The position numbers were made by a program, and so were the translations under genes. From positions 1-51,972 of the forward strand of contig JBFXEJ010000032.1 in the NCBI GenBank assembly GCA_050180235.1: a stretch of DNA of 51,972 bases, given 5' to 3'. Positions 9,362-18,109 of this stretch are shown one piece after another. Within the stretch, counting starts at the first letter, position 1. Each line of letters begins with the position of its first letter. The notes under the pieces were generated by a model that saw nothing but the letters and a program-made list of their open reading frames with translations, was not told where the DNA came from and did no database searches. This DNA is from JAABRU01 sp050180235 (GTDB taxonomy: Bacteria; Desulfobacterota; Desulfobacteria; Desulfobacterales; Desulfococcaceae).

Positions 9362-9745
9362 ATGAACCATGATGAGAAATTCGCATTGATTGAACGATAT
9401 TTAAATGCTTACAACACATTTGATATGGAAGGTATGCTGTCGGTAATTCACCCGGATATTGAGTTTAGAAATATATCCGGAGGTGAGATTAACGCCACTG
9501 CATCCGGAAAGGATGAGCTGCGCAGACTTGCCGGGCAGTCAAAAACTTTGTTTGCATCCCGCAGACAAACCGTAACGCACTTTGAGGCAAATGAAGATCA
9601 GGCATCAGTTGATGTTGACTACGCGGGTGTGCTTGCTGCTGACTTGCCTAATGGGATGAAAAAGGGAGAAACGCTCAAACTTACTGGCCGATCTGAATTC
9701 AGATTCAGAGATGGAAAGATATGCAAAATTACAGACATTGCCTGA
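9362..9745 (+). CDS. SnoaL-like / NTF2-fold protein
   Basis: A 127-aa protein of the SnoaL-like NTF2 superfamily, recognisable by KFALIERYLNAYNTFDMEGM, the strand LSVIHPDIEFRNISGGE and the C-terminal sheet GETLKLTGRSEFRFRDGKI. These cone-shaped folds bind small hydrophobic molecules or act as isomerases; the substrate cannot be told. GGAG lies 9 nt before the ATG. It may be co-transcribed with the MBL gene 72 nt downstream. The 200 bp upstream show no other gene. Confidence 0.7.
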   Translation: MNHDEKFALIERYLNAYNTFDMEGMLSVIHPDIEFRNISGGEINATASGKDELRRLAGQSKTLFASRRQTVTHFEANEDQASVDVDYAGVLAADLPNGMKKGETLKLTGRSEFRFRDGKICKITDIA

Positions 9746-9817
9746 GACATTTGGAAAAATTAATTCTGTAACCAGACAGTTATCCATGTTTTTGCAGAAA
9801 AGGGGCAATTTCACATT

Positions 9818-10480
9818 ATGAAAATCACCGATGAAATTTTTCAGGTCGGCGGAAGCGGTTTCACCTCGCCGGAGGATGCTGCCATTTATCTGATCTGTTT
9901 TGACGGCCATGCCGCGCTGGTGGATGCCGGGTGCGGATATGACCCGGAGAGACTTCTGGCCAATATCCGTTTGCATGGTGTTCTGCCTGAGAAGACAGAA
10001 TATCTGTTACTGACACACTGTCATTTTGATCACACGGGCGGAGCGGCTTTTCTGCGGGAGCATCTGCACTGTCAGGTTGTGATGCACGAAGCAGATGCCC
10101 TTTTTCTGGAACAGGGAAACAGTTCTGTAACTGCTGCTTCGTGGTACGGAGCATGTATCAAATCCTGCACAGTGGACAGGAAACTGGCTGGAAACCGGGA
10201 GGATATTCTTCTGGGAGAGCGAAAAATTCAGGCCATACATATTCCCGGACATTCTCCGGGATCACTGGCATTTTTTACGGAATCCCAGGGATTAAAAGTG
10301 CTTTTCGGGCAGGATGTTCACGGCCCCCTTGCCCCTGCGCTTTTGTCCAACGGAAATCATTACCGCATCTCTTTGGAAATCCTGCTTTCTCTGGAAGCCG
10401 ATATTCTATGCGAAGGACATTACGGGGTTTTCAGGGGAAAGGATGCCGTGGCAAAGTTTATCCGCTCTTTTCTGCGTTAG
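9818..10480 (+). CDS. MBL-fold metallo-hydrolase
   Basis: A 220-aa metallo-beta-lactamase-fold hydrolase with an intact metal motif (LTHCHFDHTGG: His67, His69, Asp71, His72). Further ligands are in HIPGHSPGSLAFF (His148 region) and FGQDVHGP. The terminal CEGHYG fits the last His ligand. It has no signal peptide, so it is a cytoplasmic hydrolase of the glyoxalase II-like branch, substrate unknown. It follows the SnoaL-like gene on the same strand. Confidence 0.85.
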   Translation: MKITDEIFQVGGSGFTSPEDAAIYLICFDGHAALVDAGCGYDPERLLANIRLHGVLPEKTEYLLLTHCHFDHTGGAAFLREHLHCQVVMHEADALFLEQGNSSVTAASWYGACIKSCTVDRKLAGNREDILLGERKIQAIHIPGHSPGSLAFFTESQGLKVLFGQDVHGPLAPALLSNGNHYRISLEILLSLEADILCEGHYGVFRGKDAVAKFIRSFLR

Positions 10481-10549
10481 CGGCAGAACATCCGGTTCAG
10501 AGTTTCAATGTATCCGGGTGCCTCGCAACACCCTTTTGTAAAAAGGGAC

Positions 10550-12601
10550 TTATAACCCCTCTTTCGGCACACTTGTCTTTTTCGTTATCCCTGTGCGTTC
10601 CGCAATAGCGAGCAGTTCATAGAGCATTCCTTTGTCTTCGGGCTTTTGGGCCATGCCAACCATTTTGCCCAGCAGCGCAGAAACGCTGAGGTTTTTCACA
10701 TCCTCGGCATTGAGACCGAACTGATTCACAAAGCGGCGAAGCTGTGATTTGAAGAATTCCGGATCAGAATTGAAAAAGGTTTCTTTTACATCACTTAAGG
10801 TTTTGCTGCTGGAAACAAATCGATCCACAGTTTTTCCCGCGATCACGGCATTGACCACCTTGTCAAAGAACACAGATTCTCCGCCAAGAATGTCTATTTT
10901 CGCAGATTTGAGTGCCTGTGCCAGTACCTCGGCCTGATATTTTGCCACTTCTTTGCGGATTTCCATTTCCGCGAGTTCCACCACCTTTGCCTTTTCCAGT
11001 TCCAGCTTGAATTCCTCGTGATCCCGGCCCACTGCATCCAGCAGTTTCATGGCATTGGCCTTGCCCTCAATGCCTTTGGCCTCTGCCTGATAATGCAGGG
11101 ATTCCACTTTGGCTTTTGCTGTTCCCTCTTTTTCAATGGCAACAGCACGGGCTTCCAGAACCTGCACATCTGCCAGACCCGGAGCGGCTTTTTCCGCTGT
11201 TGCGGCTTCTGCCAGCATTTTTTTGGCTGAGGATTCTTTCTGTGCCTTGTTCTGATATGCCTCAGCCTCGACCGCAATCTGTTCTGCCCTGAAATCAGCG
11301 GCTTTTTTCTCTGCTTCCGCAGATTTGAGGGTTTTAATCATATCCTCATCTGCTTTGAGTTCCGCAACCTGACGGGAAGCCTGCGCTGCTTTCACATCAA
11401 TAACCAGAGCCTCTTCTGCGGATTTTTCCGCCTGCGTGATGGCAACCTTCTTTTCCCGCTCGGCAGTGGCAAATGCCTGCGTATCCTTGATGCGCTCCTG
11501 TTCCTCTACCACGGTTTTTTCCACCCGAACCCTATCCCGGATAACTTCCTGAATATTCTTCTTTTCAATTTCAACAGCCTTGTCTTTTTCAATCCGGGTC
11601 AGTTCCACAATCCGCTCGCGTTCGGTGGCTTCGAGCATCCGATCTTTTTCCAGACGTTCAGTTTCAATGGCCTCAGTGCGCTCCTTGTTCTTCCGGGCCA
11701 CAATAATCTGTCTCTGCTTATTCTCATCTGCCACATGGATTTCCTCTTCTGTGGTAATGCGCGCACGTTCAGCCTTGAGCCTTTCCTCTTCCTGTATCTT
11801 TTTGGTATCAGCCTCTTCACGGGCCTTGATGGATTCCACTTCCCTTCTCTGACGGTTTTCCGCATCAGCCAGTTGCCGTTCCAGTTCCAGAACCGCATCT
11901 CTGGCCTCCACATTCTGCCGGGTGATGGTTTTTTCCCGTTCCCGGTCAATCTGGTTGGCAAGGATTTTCTGATCAGAAGTCAGTTCGGTAATCCGTTTGA
12001 TACCCTCTGAATCCATGATATTGTCCGGGTCCAGTTTGCTGATGGGTGTCTGCTCCAGAAAATCAATGGCCGCATCATCCATGACAAAGCCGTTGAGATC
12101 CGTGCCGATAACTTTGAGAATTTCCTCTTTGAACTGATCGCGGGAGGTATAGAGATCGGAAAAATTGAAATGCTTGCCTACGGTTTTCAGAGCTTCTGAA
12201 AACTTGGCATCAAAAAGTTCCTGCAGAGATTTGGGATCAGACGCGCGTTTGCAGCCTACGGACTGGGCCACTTTCAGCACATCCTCTTCGGTTTTGTTCA
12301 CCCGCACAAAAAAGACCACTTTGATGTCTGCCCGGATATTGTCCTTGCAGATCAGCCCCTCTCCGCCCTGCCGGTCAATGATAACCCGTTCCACGGATAT
12401 ATCCATCACCTCGGCCATATGCAGAATGGGAATGACAATAGAACCGGAAAAACTGACTTTTGTGCCGCCAATGCCATTGCGCACCAGAGCCTGGCCCTGC
12501 TCCACCTTGCGGTAGAACTTGGCAACCATAGCAAAAAAGCCGAAAAGCACAAAAATCAGAAAGACAATGCCTGTCACGCCGATGCCGGTCAGAAAATTCA
12601 T
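10550..12601 (-). CDS. Flotillin-like SPFH membrane-scaffold protein (YqiK type)
   Basis: A 683-aa flotillin of the YqiK type. One N-terminal transmembrane helix (about 6-28) is followed by an SPFH domain (about 35-220, KFYRKVEQGQALVRNGIGG onward). A very long charged coiled coil of REK/EA-rich heptads (about 220-530) follows, then a C-terminal helical region. Such proteins organise membrane microdomains and are typically paired with NfeD/YqiJ proteins, as here with the gene immediately upstream (12668-13282). GGGAGG before the ATG supports the start. Confidence 0.88.
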   Translation of the reverse strand: MNFLTGIGVTGIVFLIFVLFGFFAMVAKFYRKVEQGQALVRNGIGGTKVSFSGSIVIPILHMAEVMDISVERVIIDRQGGEGLICKDNIRADIKVVFFVRVNKTEEDVLKVAQSVGCKRASDPKSLQELFDAKFSEALKTVGKHFNFSDLYTSRDQFKEEILKVIGTDLNGFVMDDAAIDFLEQTPISKLDPDNIMDSEGIKRITELTSDQKILANQIDREREKTITRQNVEARDAVLELERQLADAENRQRREVESIKAREEADTKKIQEEERLKAERARITTEEEIHVADENKQRQIIVARKNKERTEAIETERLEKDRMLEATERERIVELTRIEKDKAVEIEKKNIQEVIRDRVRVEKTVVEEQERIKDTQAFATAEREKKVAITQAEKSAEEALVIDVKAAQASRQVAELKADEDMIKTLKSAEAEKKAADFRAEQIAVEAEAYQNKAQKESSAKKMLAEAATAEKAAPGLADVQVLEARAVAIEKEGTAKAKVESLHYQAEAKGIEGKANAMKLLDAVGRDHEEFKLELEKAKVVELAEMEIRKEVAKYQAEVLAQALKSAKIDILGGESVFFDKVVNAVIAGKTVDRFVSSSKTLSDVKETFFNSDPEFFKSQLRRFVNQFGLNAEDVKNLSVSALLGKMVGMAQKPEDKGMLYELLAIAERTGITKKTSVPKEGL

Positions 12602-12667
12602 GACAACCTCCCTTTTTTAAATGATTATTTGAGAATGGTCTGTTTTTTTTATAGGATATTTATCTTC

Positions 12668-13282
12668 TCATTCTTCCTCGTATTTTTCCACAAAATAGAT
12701 TCCTTTTTCCTTATCCTCATCAAAAACCAGCACTTTGTCACCTTTTACAAAAATAACATCCCTCTGTGTTCGGGCATTGATACGGATGGGAGAGCCTTTG
12801 GTCTGAATATCCACCTGTCCGACACTGGCATTGACCTGACTGGTGACAACAATTCCGGTCCGGTAAAGAATCTGCTGATCCGATTTGTCCTCTCTCCCCA
12901 TAGGGCCGACTATTTTCACCACAGCACGGGTAATAAGAACCGTGGCAAAAAAGCCCAGAACAATATTGATGACAAACAGGCCGGTTCCCAGCAGCACAGA
13001 CTGTGCAGGATTGAGATAATGGTTGCCCAGCATGGAAAAGGTCCAGCAGCTCAGCACCATGATGCTGATGACCATCATAAACGGCACTTCTCCGATATTG
13101 AGCATTTCCGTCAGGGATGAAAACACCTCTCCGCCATCATCCATGTCCATATCCATATCCGGCATCCAGTCCATATCTGCCGCGCCCAAAATGACAAAAA
13201 TCCAGTACAGGAGCATCAGTCCCATAAGAATGGTGAAAGGAAGGTTTAAGGGTGAAATGGCTGCGTGAAAGAATTCGGACAT
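12668..13282 (-). CDS. NfeD/YqiJ-like membrane protein with C-terminal OB-fold
   Basis: A 204-aa protein with three or so transmembrane helices (around 13-35, 70-95, 100-130) and a C-terminal OB-fold-like beta domain (YRTGIVVTSQVNASVGQVDI to GDKVLVFDEDKEK). An Asp/Met-rich loop (DMDWMPDMDMDMDDGGE) separates the first helices. I start at 13282 because GGAGG sits 8 nt upstream; the upstream in-frame ATG at 13297 would itself contain that site. It is the usual partner of the flotillin encoded 66 nt downstream, implying one membrane-microdomain operon. Confidence 0.8.
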   Translation of the reverse strand: MSEFFHAAISPLNLPFTILMGLMLLYWIFVILGAADMDWMPDMDMDMDDGGEVFSSLTEMLNIGEVPFMMVISIMVLSCWTFSMLGNHYLNPAQSVLLGTGLFVINIVLGFFATVLITRAVVKIVGPMGREDKSDQQILYRTGIVVTSQVNASVGQVDIQTKGSPIRINARTQRDVIFVKGDKVLVFDEDKEKGIYFVEKYEEE

Positions 13283-13372
13283 AGGTTTTTCCTCCATGAT
13301 CTGAAGGTTGTTGAAAGCAGGAAAAAGAACACAGAGACCGCTATCTCATAATTTTTAACCACGGTTGTCCGG

Positions 13373-13639
13373 TCAAGCAATTTCAAAATTTCCATGCCTG
13401 ACCTCTTCAATTTTCGCGGAAAGTTCTTCATCCATTTTTATATAGGCTTTCCATTCGATATAGTCATCCCATTTGGCAAAATCCTCTTTTACAGATGTCA
13501 GGATGTCTGTATGGAATGTTTCCCAGGCCTGATGATATTTCTGCTCAAAAAGACGCAATTTTTCACTGACCGTATACAAATCTGCCAGATATTCTGTCAG
13601 CAGCCAGTTTCCCACATCCTGTTTTTTTACAGTTATCAT
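13373..13639 (-). CDS. Small helical protein, antitoxin-like
   Basis: An 88-aa, strongly charged, mostly helical protein (MITVKKQDVGNWLLTEYLAD ... LRLFEQKYHQAWETFHTDIL ... KWDDYIEWKAYIKM). The pattern EKKY-x-F then DD-x-x-EWKAY resembles the small partners often found beside DUF6516 (TumE-like) toxins, but no such toxin gene is adjacent. GAGGAT precedes the ATG. I regard the antitoxin idea as tentative. Confidence 0.55.
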   Translation of the reverse strand: MITVKKQDVGNWLLTEYLADLYTVSEKLRLFEQKYHQAWETFHTDILTSVKEDFAKWDDYIEWKAYIKMDEELSAKIEEVRHGNFEIA

Positions 13640-13691
13640 TTTATATCCTCACCATAAAAATCAGCATGTTAATTAAGATTCAGATGTGTAA

Positions 13692-13827
13692 GGCGATTTC
13701 CATGAAAAAATGTACCATCATTGTAGGGTGGGCACGGCTTTTTGTGCCCGCCGTCCTGCTGAAACGGCGGGCACAAAAAGCCGTGCCCACCCTACGAAAA
13801 ACGGTATAATCATTAATGGAAATCACC
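13692..13827. mobile_element. 136-bp MITE, family A copy 1
   Basis: Bounded by GGCGATTTCCATGAA and TTAATGGAAATCACC (inverted) and flanked by the 3-bp direct repeat TAA (13689-13691, 13828-13830). The core is a long hairpin built from AGGGTGGGCACGGCTTTTTG and its complement. A second copy of identical length is at 26272-26407. It encodes nothing, so a transposase would have to act in trans. Confidence 0.88.
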
Positions 13828-13870
13828 TAAATCCTGCGGTATAATAAAAATCAATCCTTACTTCGCATTT

Positions 13871-14257
13871 TCAGATTTCATATAAAGCCAAAGCAGGTTT
13901 AATTTCTTTTTCCGGTTTTTCCAAAAATTTTTCCTTTACTGATTTTTCAAACAAAAGAAGGAGTAATGTTGACAATCTTGTGGAAGCCTGCCACTCCTGA
14001 TCTGTTATGTCAGGATAATATTCCTTAACTTCCTGCGGAGGCTGTTCCATATCTTCAAGTGCATTGACAATGTCTGAAACAAACAGATCCTTATTCTTTA
14101 TTTTTATTCCAAAATTGCATCCTGAATAACCCAATTCTATATGATTCATACTTTCAATATTGTCTTCTGTCCCGGAACCGAAGCTGACAACCAGTTTTTT
14201 TATATATGAATCCAAGTTTTTCAAATATGATTCTGATATATTCGGTAAATTATTCAT
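13871..14257 (-). CDS. Hypothetical protein downstream of the disrupted gene
   Basis: A 128-aa soluble protein (MNNLPNISESYLKNLDSYIK ... SFGSGTEDNIESMNHIELGY). The start at 14257 is supported by AGAGGT upstream. After removing the 168-bp insertion, the preceding gene would stop in the TGA that overlaps this ATG. It was therefore probably the second gene of a translationally coupled pair, now separated from its promoter by the element. I do not recognise the family. Confidence 0.55.
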   Translation of the reverse strand: MNNLPNISESYLKNLDSYIKKLVVSFGSGTEDNIESMNHIELGYSGCNFGIKIKNKDLFVSDIVNALEDMEQPPQEVKEYYPDITDQEWQASTRLSTLLLLLFEKSVKEKFLEKPEKEIKPALALYEI

Positions 14258-14304
14258 CGTGCCGCACCTCTTTTTGCGATTGAAACTGAAATAATAAGAT
14301 ATTT

Positions 14305-14472
14305 GATAGTGGGTCAAATCATTTGATTCTGGAATTCCCCTCCCTTGAGGAAGGGGTTAGGGGAGGGGGAAAAATGCCCTGCAGTCATACACTTTTTCCC
14401 ACCCTCCCCCTGCCCCTCCCTCAAGGGAGGGGAGAGTTTTTTCCGCGTCATCAACCGGTTTGACCCACTACC
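14305..14472. mobile_element. 168-bp non-autonomous element, family C copy 1
   Basis: Ends are GATAGTGGGTCAAATC and, inverted, GGTAGTGGGTCAAACC. It is flanked by a perfect 8-bp target duplication AGATATTT (14297-14304 and 14473-14480). Inside, CCCCTCCCTTGAGG and its near-complement at 14403-14432 form a second large hairpin. It interrupts the 3' end of the minus-strand gene that begins at 14729. Confidence 0.85.
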
Positions 14473-14729
14473 AGATATTTATCATTGAATGTTGACAGAG
14501 CATCTGGTGGAATTGCATATCTGCACGGCTCATTTTCAGGTTTGGTTTCAAATTGCTTCAACCATTCTTTTGTACCTTTTTTCGTAATTATCTCTATTCT
14601 GTATTTATAATTTTTGGGTTTTCCCAATCTTCTGGGATCAGTCACACCGATTTCAGCAATCCATTTTGGCTGGCTTAAAAAAAAATCAAATCCGCAAGCG
14701 TAAGCAGACAGAAAATTTTGCCAAACCAT
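14451..14729 (-). CDS. Hypothetical protein with tail replaced by element C1
   Basis: The present reading frame gives 92 aa ending TFNDKYLVVGQTG, where the last six residues come from the inserted element. Joining the sequence across the 8-bp duplication restores the frame as NDKYLIISVSIAKRGAAR followed by TGA at 14254-14256. That gives about 105 aa, overlapping the next gene's ATG. The body (DPRRLGKPKNYKYRIEIITK, KGTKEWLKQFETKP) is basic and soluble, family not recognised. It has no strong ribosome site, so the true start is uncertain. Confidence 0.45.
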   Translation of the reverse strand: MVWQNFLSAYACGFDFFLSQPKWIAEIGVTDPRRLGKPKNYKYRIEIITKKGTKEWLKQFETKPENEPCRYAIPPDALSTFNDKYLVVGQTG

Positions 14730-14817
14730 CCGTCCGTTTACATTTCAGAATCCGTCCGCTTCAATCATCTGATTGCAAATTTCAACTGTGCAATCCTCCT
14801 GAAATCACATTTTTTTC

Positions 14818-15570
14818 CTATTCCCGGATTTTTTTCTCCCGGTTCTGAATATACGCGTCACGGAATGCCTCATAGGGATCAACAGCCGCGTTTTTCAGGG
14901 CTTCATAATCACCGATGCGGAAAGATACGCCATTGACGGTATCCACAGCCCGGAGTCCCATAGCTGCTCCGGTATCAACATAGGAAAGAGGAGAAATATA
15001 ACTGTCGCCTGCTGAACCTGCGGTATCCCGCAGTGAAGAAGGCCCCAGAAGCGGCATGACAATATAAAAACCGTTGCCGACACCGTAAACAGCCAGAGTC
15101 TGACCAAAATCCTCTTCCGGCACTTTTTTCAGAGAAGGTTCTCTGTCCGCAGGGTTTCCGAAACCGCCAACGCCCACAACTGTATTGACCATAAATCTGC
15201 CCAGTTCAACACCGGCTCTTTCGGTTTTTCCCTGCAGGATGCAGTTGGCAAAACGTACAGGTGTAAGGAGATTGCTGAAAAAATTCCGGATGCCGTTTCG
15301 CACCGGTTCCGGGGTTACGGTTTTGTAACCGCCCGCGACCGGTTTCAGCACCCAGAAATAGAGTTTGTCATTTACATGAAACATGCCTTTGTTCCAGTAG
15401 TACAGAGGATCGCTTATCTTTATCAGAGGCTGTTCCTCTTCCTCCAGATCGCTGAGAATATCTGCATAGGGATCTTCCGCATCAGCGGAAAAGGCCGGGG
15501 CCGGAAAGCAATTCATTGCAAACAGGAAAACAAAAACAGCAGATGTAAGAAAAAATGCGGTTCTGTTCAT
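14818..15570 (-). CDS. mlaA: MlaA (VacJ) outer-membrane phospholipid transport protein
   Basis: A 250-aa MlaA: signal peptide 1-29, then the family core DPLYYWNKGMFHVNDKLYFW, YKTVTPEPVRNGIRNFFSNL, VRFANCILQGK, GVGGFGNPA and DFGQTLAVYGVGNGFYIVMP. MlaA sits as a ring in the outer membrane and removes phospholipids from the outer leaflet, passing them to MlaC. The usual lipobox is not clear (AMNC), so a normal signal cleavage near AFSADA is possible. GAGGT precedes the ATG. It is the last gene of the mla cluster, 166 bp after mlaC with a hairpin between. Confidence 0.9.
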   Translation of the reverse strand: MNRTAFFLTSAVFVFLFAMNCFPAPAFSADAEDPYADILSDLEEEEQPLIKISDPLYYWNKGMFHVNDKLYFWVLKPVAGGYKTVTPEPVRNGIRNFFSNLLTPVRFANCILQGKTERAGVELGRFMVNTVVGVGGFGNPADREPSLKKVPEEDFGQTLAVYGVGNGFYIVMPLLGPSSLRDTAGSAGDSYISPLSYVDTGAAMGLRAVDTVNGVSFRIGDYEALKNAAVDPYEAFRDAYIQNREKKIRE

Positions 15571-15636
15571 GACAATACCTCGGAAAAATTATGAAAATTT
15601 ATAAGCGGAGTGTGAAAAAGGCTTGTTTGCATTTGT

Positions 15637-15669
15637 CAGGAGTGCCAAATTTTCAGTTTGGCACTCCTG
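15637..15669. repeat. Hairpin repeat AGGAGTGCCAAA...TTTGGCACTCCT
   Basis: A near-perfect 13-bp stem with a short loop sits between mlaC and mlaA. Related hairpins occur elsewhere (for example GTCCCAAACTTTCAGTTCGGGAC near 30969-30993), so it may be a dispersed repeat. It could damp transcription into mlaA; it lacks a good T-run for a classic terminator. Confidence 0.5.
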
Positions 15670-15735
15670 TGTCTGCTGCAGACATCTGAACCGGTGCGCT
15701 TATGCCCACCCTGCAGAAAACGCAGCAAACGGAAA

Positions 15736-16386
15736 TCAGGGCTTTTTCTGATCAGCGGGTTCCATATCCATCCCTCTGTTACGTTCGTGCTTCTCATTCT
15801 TCTCTTTCAGCCGCTGAATGAGCTGATCGGGTTTTTCTTTCTCCAGAATGTTTTTGAACTGGCTCCGGTAATTGCTTACCAGACTGACCCCTTCTATATT
15901 GATATCATAAATCCACCATTTGCCGCCATGAAAGTGCATACTGTAATCCATAGGGATTTCAACTTTGCCTCTGAGGATTTTGCTTTTGACCACAGCCTTG
16001 TCTTCCGAAATCATGTCCTGGTTGAGAAAAACGATCTCTTCATTATGAAATTCACCCTGAATCTTGTCAATATAGGTGTTCCGGAGCAGTTCGGTAAATT
16101 CTGCAATAAACTCCTCCTGCTGTTTTGCATTGAAATCCCTCCAGCTACGTGCCAGTGACCGCATGGAAATCAGTTTGAAGTCAAAGGCTTCTTTAACAAG
16201 TTCCCATATTTTCTCCCTCTGAAGTTCCTTTTTGTCAGCGGCTGTGTACTGCGGATCCTTGAGAAGGGCAATCCCCTTTTCAATGGGAACTTTCACCTGA
16301 TCCATAGGACCGGGCACCGCTCCGTAAACCGGAACGGTCATACATACGGCAATTATCAGCAAAAACGTAAACATCATTTTTTTCAT
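15736..16386 (-). CDS. mlaC: MlaC periplasmic phospholipid shuttle
   Basis: A 216-aa Ttg2D/MlaC protein with signal peptide 1-22. The body is typical: KVPIEKGIALLKDPQYTAAD, FDFKLISMRSLARSWRDFNA, FIAEFTELLRNTYIDKI and GGKWWIYDINIEGVSLVSNY. MlaC carries phospholipid between MlaA and the inner-membrane MlaFED complex. The start at 16386 has AAGGAGA upstream; a longer reading into mlaD is rejected. It lies 31 bp after mlaD. Confidence 0.9.
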   Translation of the reverse strand: MKKMMFTFLLIIAVCMTVPVYGAVPGPMDQVKVPIEKGIALLKDPQYTAADKKELQREKIWELVKEAFDFKLISMRSLARSWRDFNAKQQEEFIAEFTELLRNTYIDKIQGEFHNEEIVFLNQDMISEDKAVVKSKILRGKVEIPMDYSMHFHGGKWWIYDINIEGVSLVSNYRSQFKNILEKEKPDQLIQRLKEKNEKHERNRGMDMEPADQKKP

Positions 16387-16417
16387 TGTACATCTCCTTT
16401 TTAATCTGGCATCCGGC

Positions 16418-16864
16418 TTACATGCTGCCGAATACATATTTTTTGATCATATCCTCCAAATCAATGGCAGATTCCGTCTCTGTAATAACATCTCCGGATT
16501 TGAGAAACAGGTCTGAGCCCCCCGGAGAAATTTTGATATACTTGTCGCCGATCAGCCCCGATGTTTTGACAGCAGCCATGGAATCATCGCTCAGTTTCAC
16601 ATCCTTCTGGATTTTCATTGTCACCACAGCCACCATGCGTTCCTGATCCAGAGAGATGACATCCACCTTTCCGACCTGTACGCCGGCCATTTCCACAACA
16701 GCGCCGGTTTTCAGACCGGAAACCGACTGAAATTTGCCGGAAACCGTGTAATGGTTGTCTCCCAGCAACTCGGCTTTTCCCAGTTTGATGGTCAGCCAGC
16801 TTACGCAGATCAGACCGATTACCACAAATATTCCCACAGACATTTCAAGAGATGCTCTTTTCAT
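16418..16864 (-). CDS. mlaD: MlaD inner-membrane MCE protein
   Basis: A 148-aa MCE-domain protein with one N-terminal membrane helix (LEMSVGIFVVIGLICVSWLT). The single MCE domain follows (YTVSGKFQSVSGLKTGAVVE, MAGVQVGKVDVISLD) with the GLIGDKYIKISPGG strand. MlaD forms the hexameric periplasmic ring on MlaE through which lipid passes. The ATG at 16864 overlaps the mlaF stop by 4 nt, so the two are translationally coupled. Confidence 0.92.
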   Translation of the reverse strand: MKRASLEMSVGIFVVIGLICVSWLTIKLGKAELLGDNHYTVSGKFQSVSGLKTGAVVEMAGVQVGKVDVISLDQERMVAVVTMKIQKDVKLSDDSMAAVKTSGLIGDKYIKISPGGSDLFLKSGDVITETESAIDLEDMIKKYVFGSM

Positions 16865-18102
16865 AATGCCTCCGGCTGCTTTTGTCCAAGCATACACACA
16901 TTGAATTCATAAAACACATCTTTGCTGATTTCCGCCTCGGTTATCATCTCTTCAATGGATTTGTCCTGTGCTGCCTCTGCAATGCCCGCGCTGACGGAAA
17001 AGCAGAATTCCGGATAGGGCTGCACATTGACAATTCCCCCGTTTTTCAGTTTGCCGGCCAGATTCATGCAGATACCTTTGGCTCCTTCCCTGTCTGTGCG
17101 GGGCAGAAGCAGCATCAGTCTGTTCATTCCCAGCCGCGAGCATATGTCTGTGATCCGGAGATGCCGGCGCACAGCGGTTGAGAAATTGCTCAAAGCACTC
17201 TGCTCGGCCTCATATCCGGCCATTCTCTTAATTTCATACAGATTTTCCACTGTCAGCAGCACAATGGAAAAAGCGCTTTTATTCCCCATCATCCGGGCCA
17301 TTTCCTCCTGATACCGTCTTTCTCCCTGGGAAAGGGGATCCATGCCGGTCAGATGATCATACCGGCTTTCCCGTCCGCGGATGAACTCAAGAATGACCGG
17401 ATTGTCTGTACGGCGGATCTCCTGGGAACTTCCCTCAAAAATGATTTGACCTTCATCGATCATGGCGATGCGCTGGGAGATAAAAAAAATGTCCGGTATT
17501 TCATGACTGACCACAACACCCGTGAATCCAAAGCGTTTCTGATAGTCGGAAATCATGCTGTGCACAGCGTTTTTGCGGATGGGATCCAGACCTGTGGTGG
17601 GTTCGTCAAACAGAATTATTTCCGGATCTGTCACCAAAGCCCTTGCCAGAGCCACCCTTTTTTTCATGCCTCCGGAAAGCTGGGAGGGATAATCACTCTC
17701 AATGCCTTCCAGATCAAGCTGCGCCATTTTGTTCAGAACTATGTCCCGGATCTCATTTTTGGGCATCTTTGTTTTCTCTTTCAGGGGCAGGGCAATATTC
17801 TGAAAAACAGTCATGGAATCAAAGAGCGCAGTTTCCTGAAACATATAGCTGAATTTTTTTTTCATGGCCTTTTTCTCAGCTTTTTTCATCCGGGAAACCG
17901 GTCTGCCCTCAAAAAATATCTCGCCCGAATCTTTTTCAATAAGCCCGATGATATGCTTGAGCAGAACACTTTTTCCCTCGCCGCTTTTGCCTACAATGGC
18001 CGTAATCTGCCCTTTGTGTATGCTGAGGTTCAGCCCTCTGAGAACATGGTTGTCCCCGTATGACTTGGAGACATTTTCAAAACGGATAAGCGGATCATTC
18101 AT
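16861..18102 (-). CDS. mlaF: MlaF ATPase fused to a degenerate GGDEF-like domain
   Basis: A 413-aa protein. Residues 1-243 are a full ABC ATPase: Walker A GKSGEGKS (38-45), signature LSGGMKKR (142-149), Walker B IILFDEP (162-168), H-loop His200. That matches the MlaF that powers lipid transport with MlaE. The usual MlaF stops near 265 aa; this one continues about 165 residues. The extension starts YDHLTGMDPLSQGERRYQEE and contains SNFSTAVRRHLRITDICSRL then GMNRLMLLLP and SVSAGIAEA, the layout of a diguanylate-cyclase (GGDEF) domain. The signature, however, is RLGMNRLM (323-330), so synthesis of c-di-GMP is unlikely. A regulatory nucleotide-sensing role is inferred. Confidence 0.88.
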   Translation of the reverse strand: MNDPLIRFENVSKSYGDNHVLRGLNLSIHKGQITAIVGKSGEGKSVLLKHIIGLIEKDSGEIFFEGRPVSRMKKAEKKAMKKKFSYMFQETALFDSMTVFQNIALPLKEKTKMPKNEIRDIVLNKMAQLDLEGIESDYPSQLSGGMKKRVALARALVTDPEIILFDEPTTGLDPIRKNAVHSMISDYQKRFGFTGVVVSHEIPDIFFISQRIAMIDEGQIIFEGSSQEIRRTDNPVILEFIRGRESRYDHLTGMDPLSQGERRYQEEMARMMGNKSAFSIVLLTVENLYEIKRMAGYEAEQSALSNFSTAVRRHLRITDICSRLGMNRLMLLLPRTDREGAKGICMNLAGKLKNGGIVNVQPYPEFCFSVSAGIAEAAQDKSIEEMITEAEISKDVFYEFNVCMLGQKQPEAL

Positions 18103-18109
18103 GCACGGC

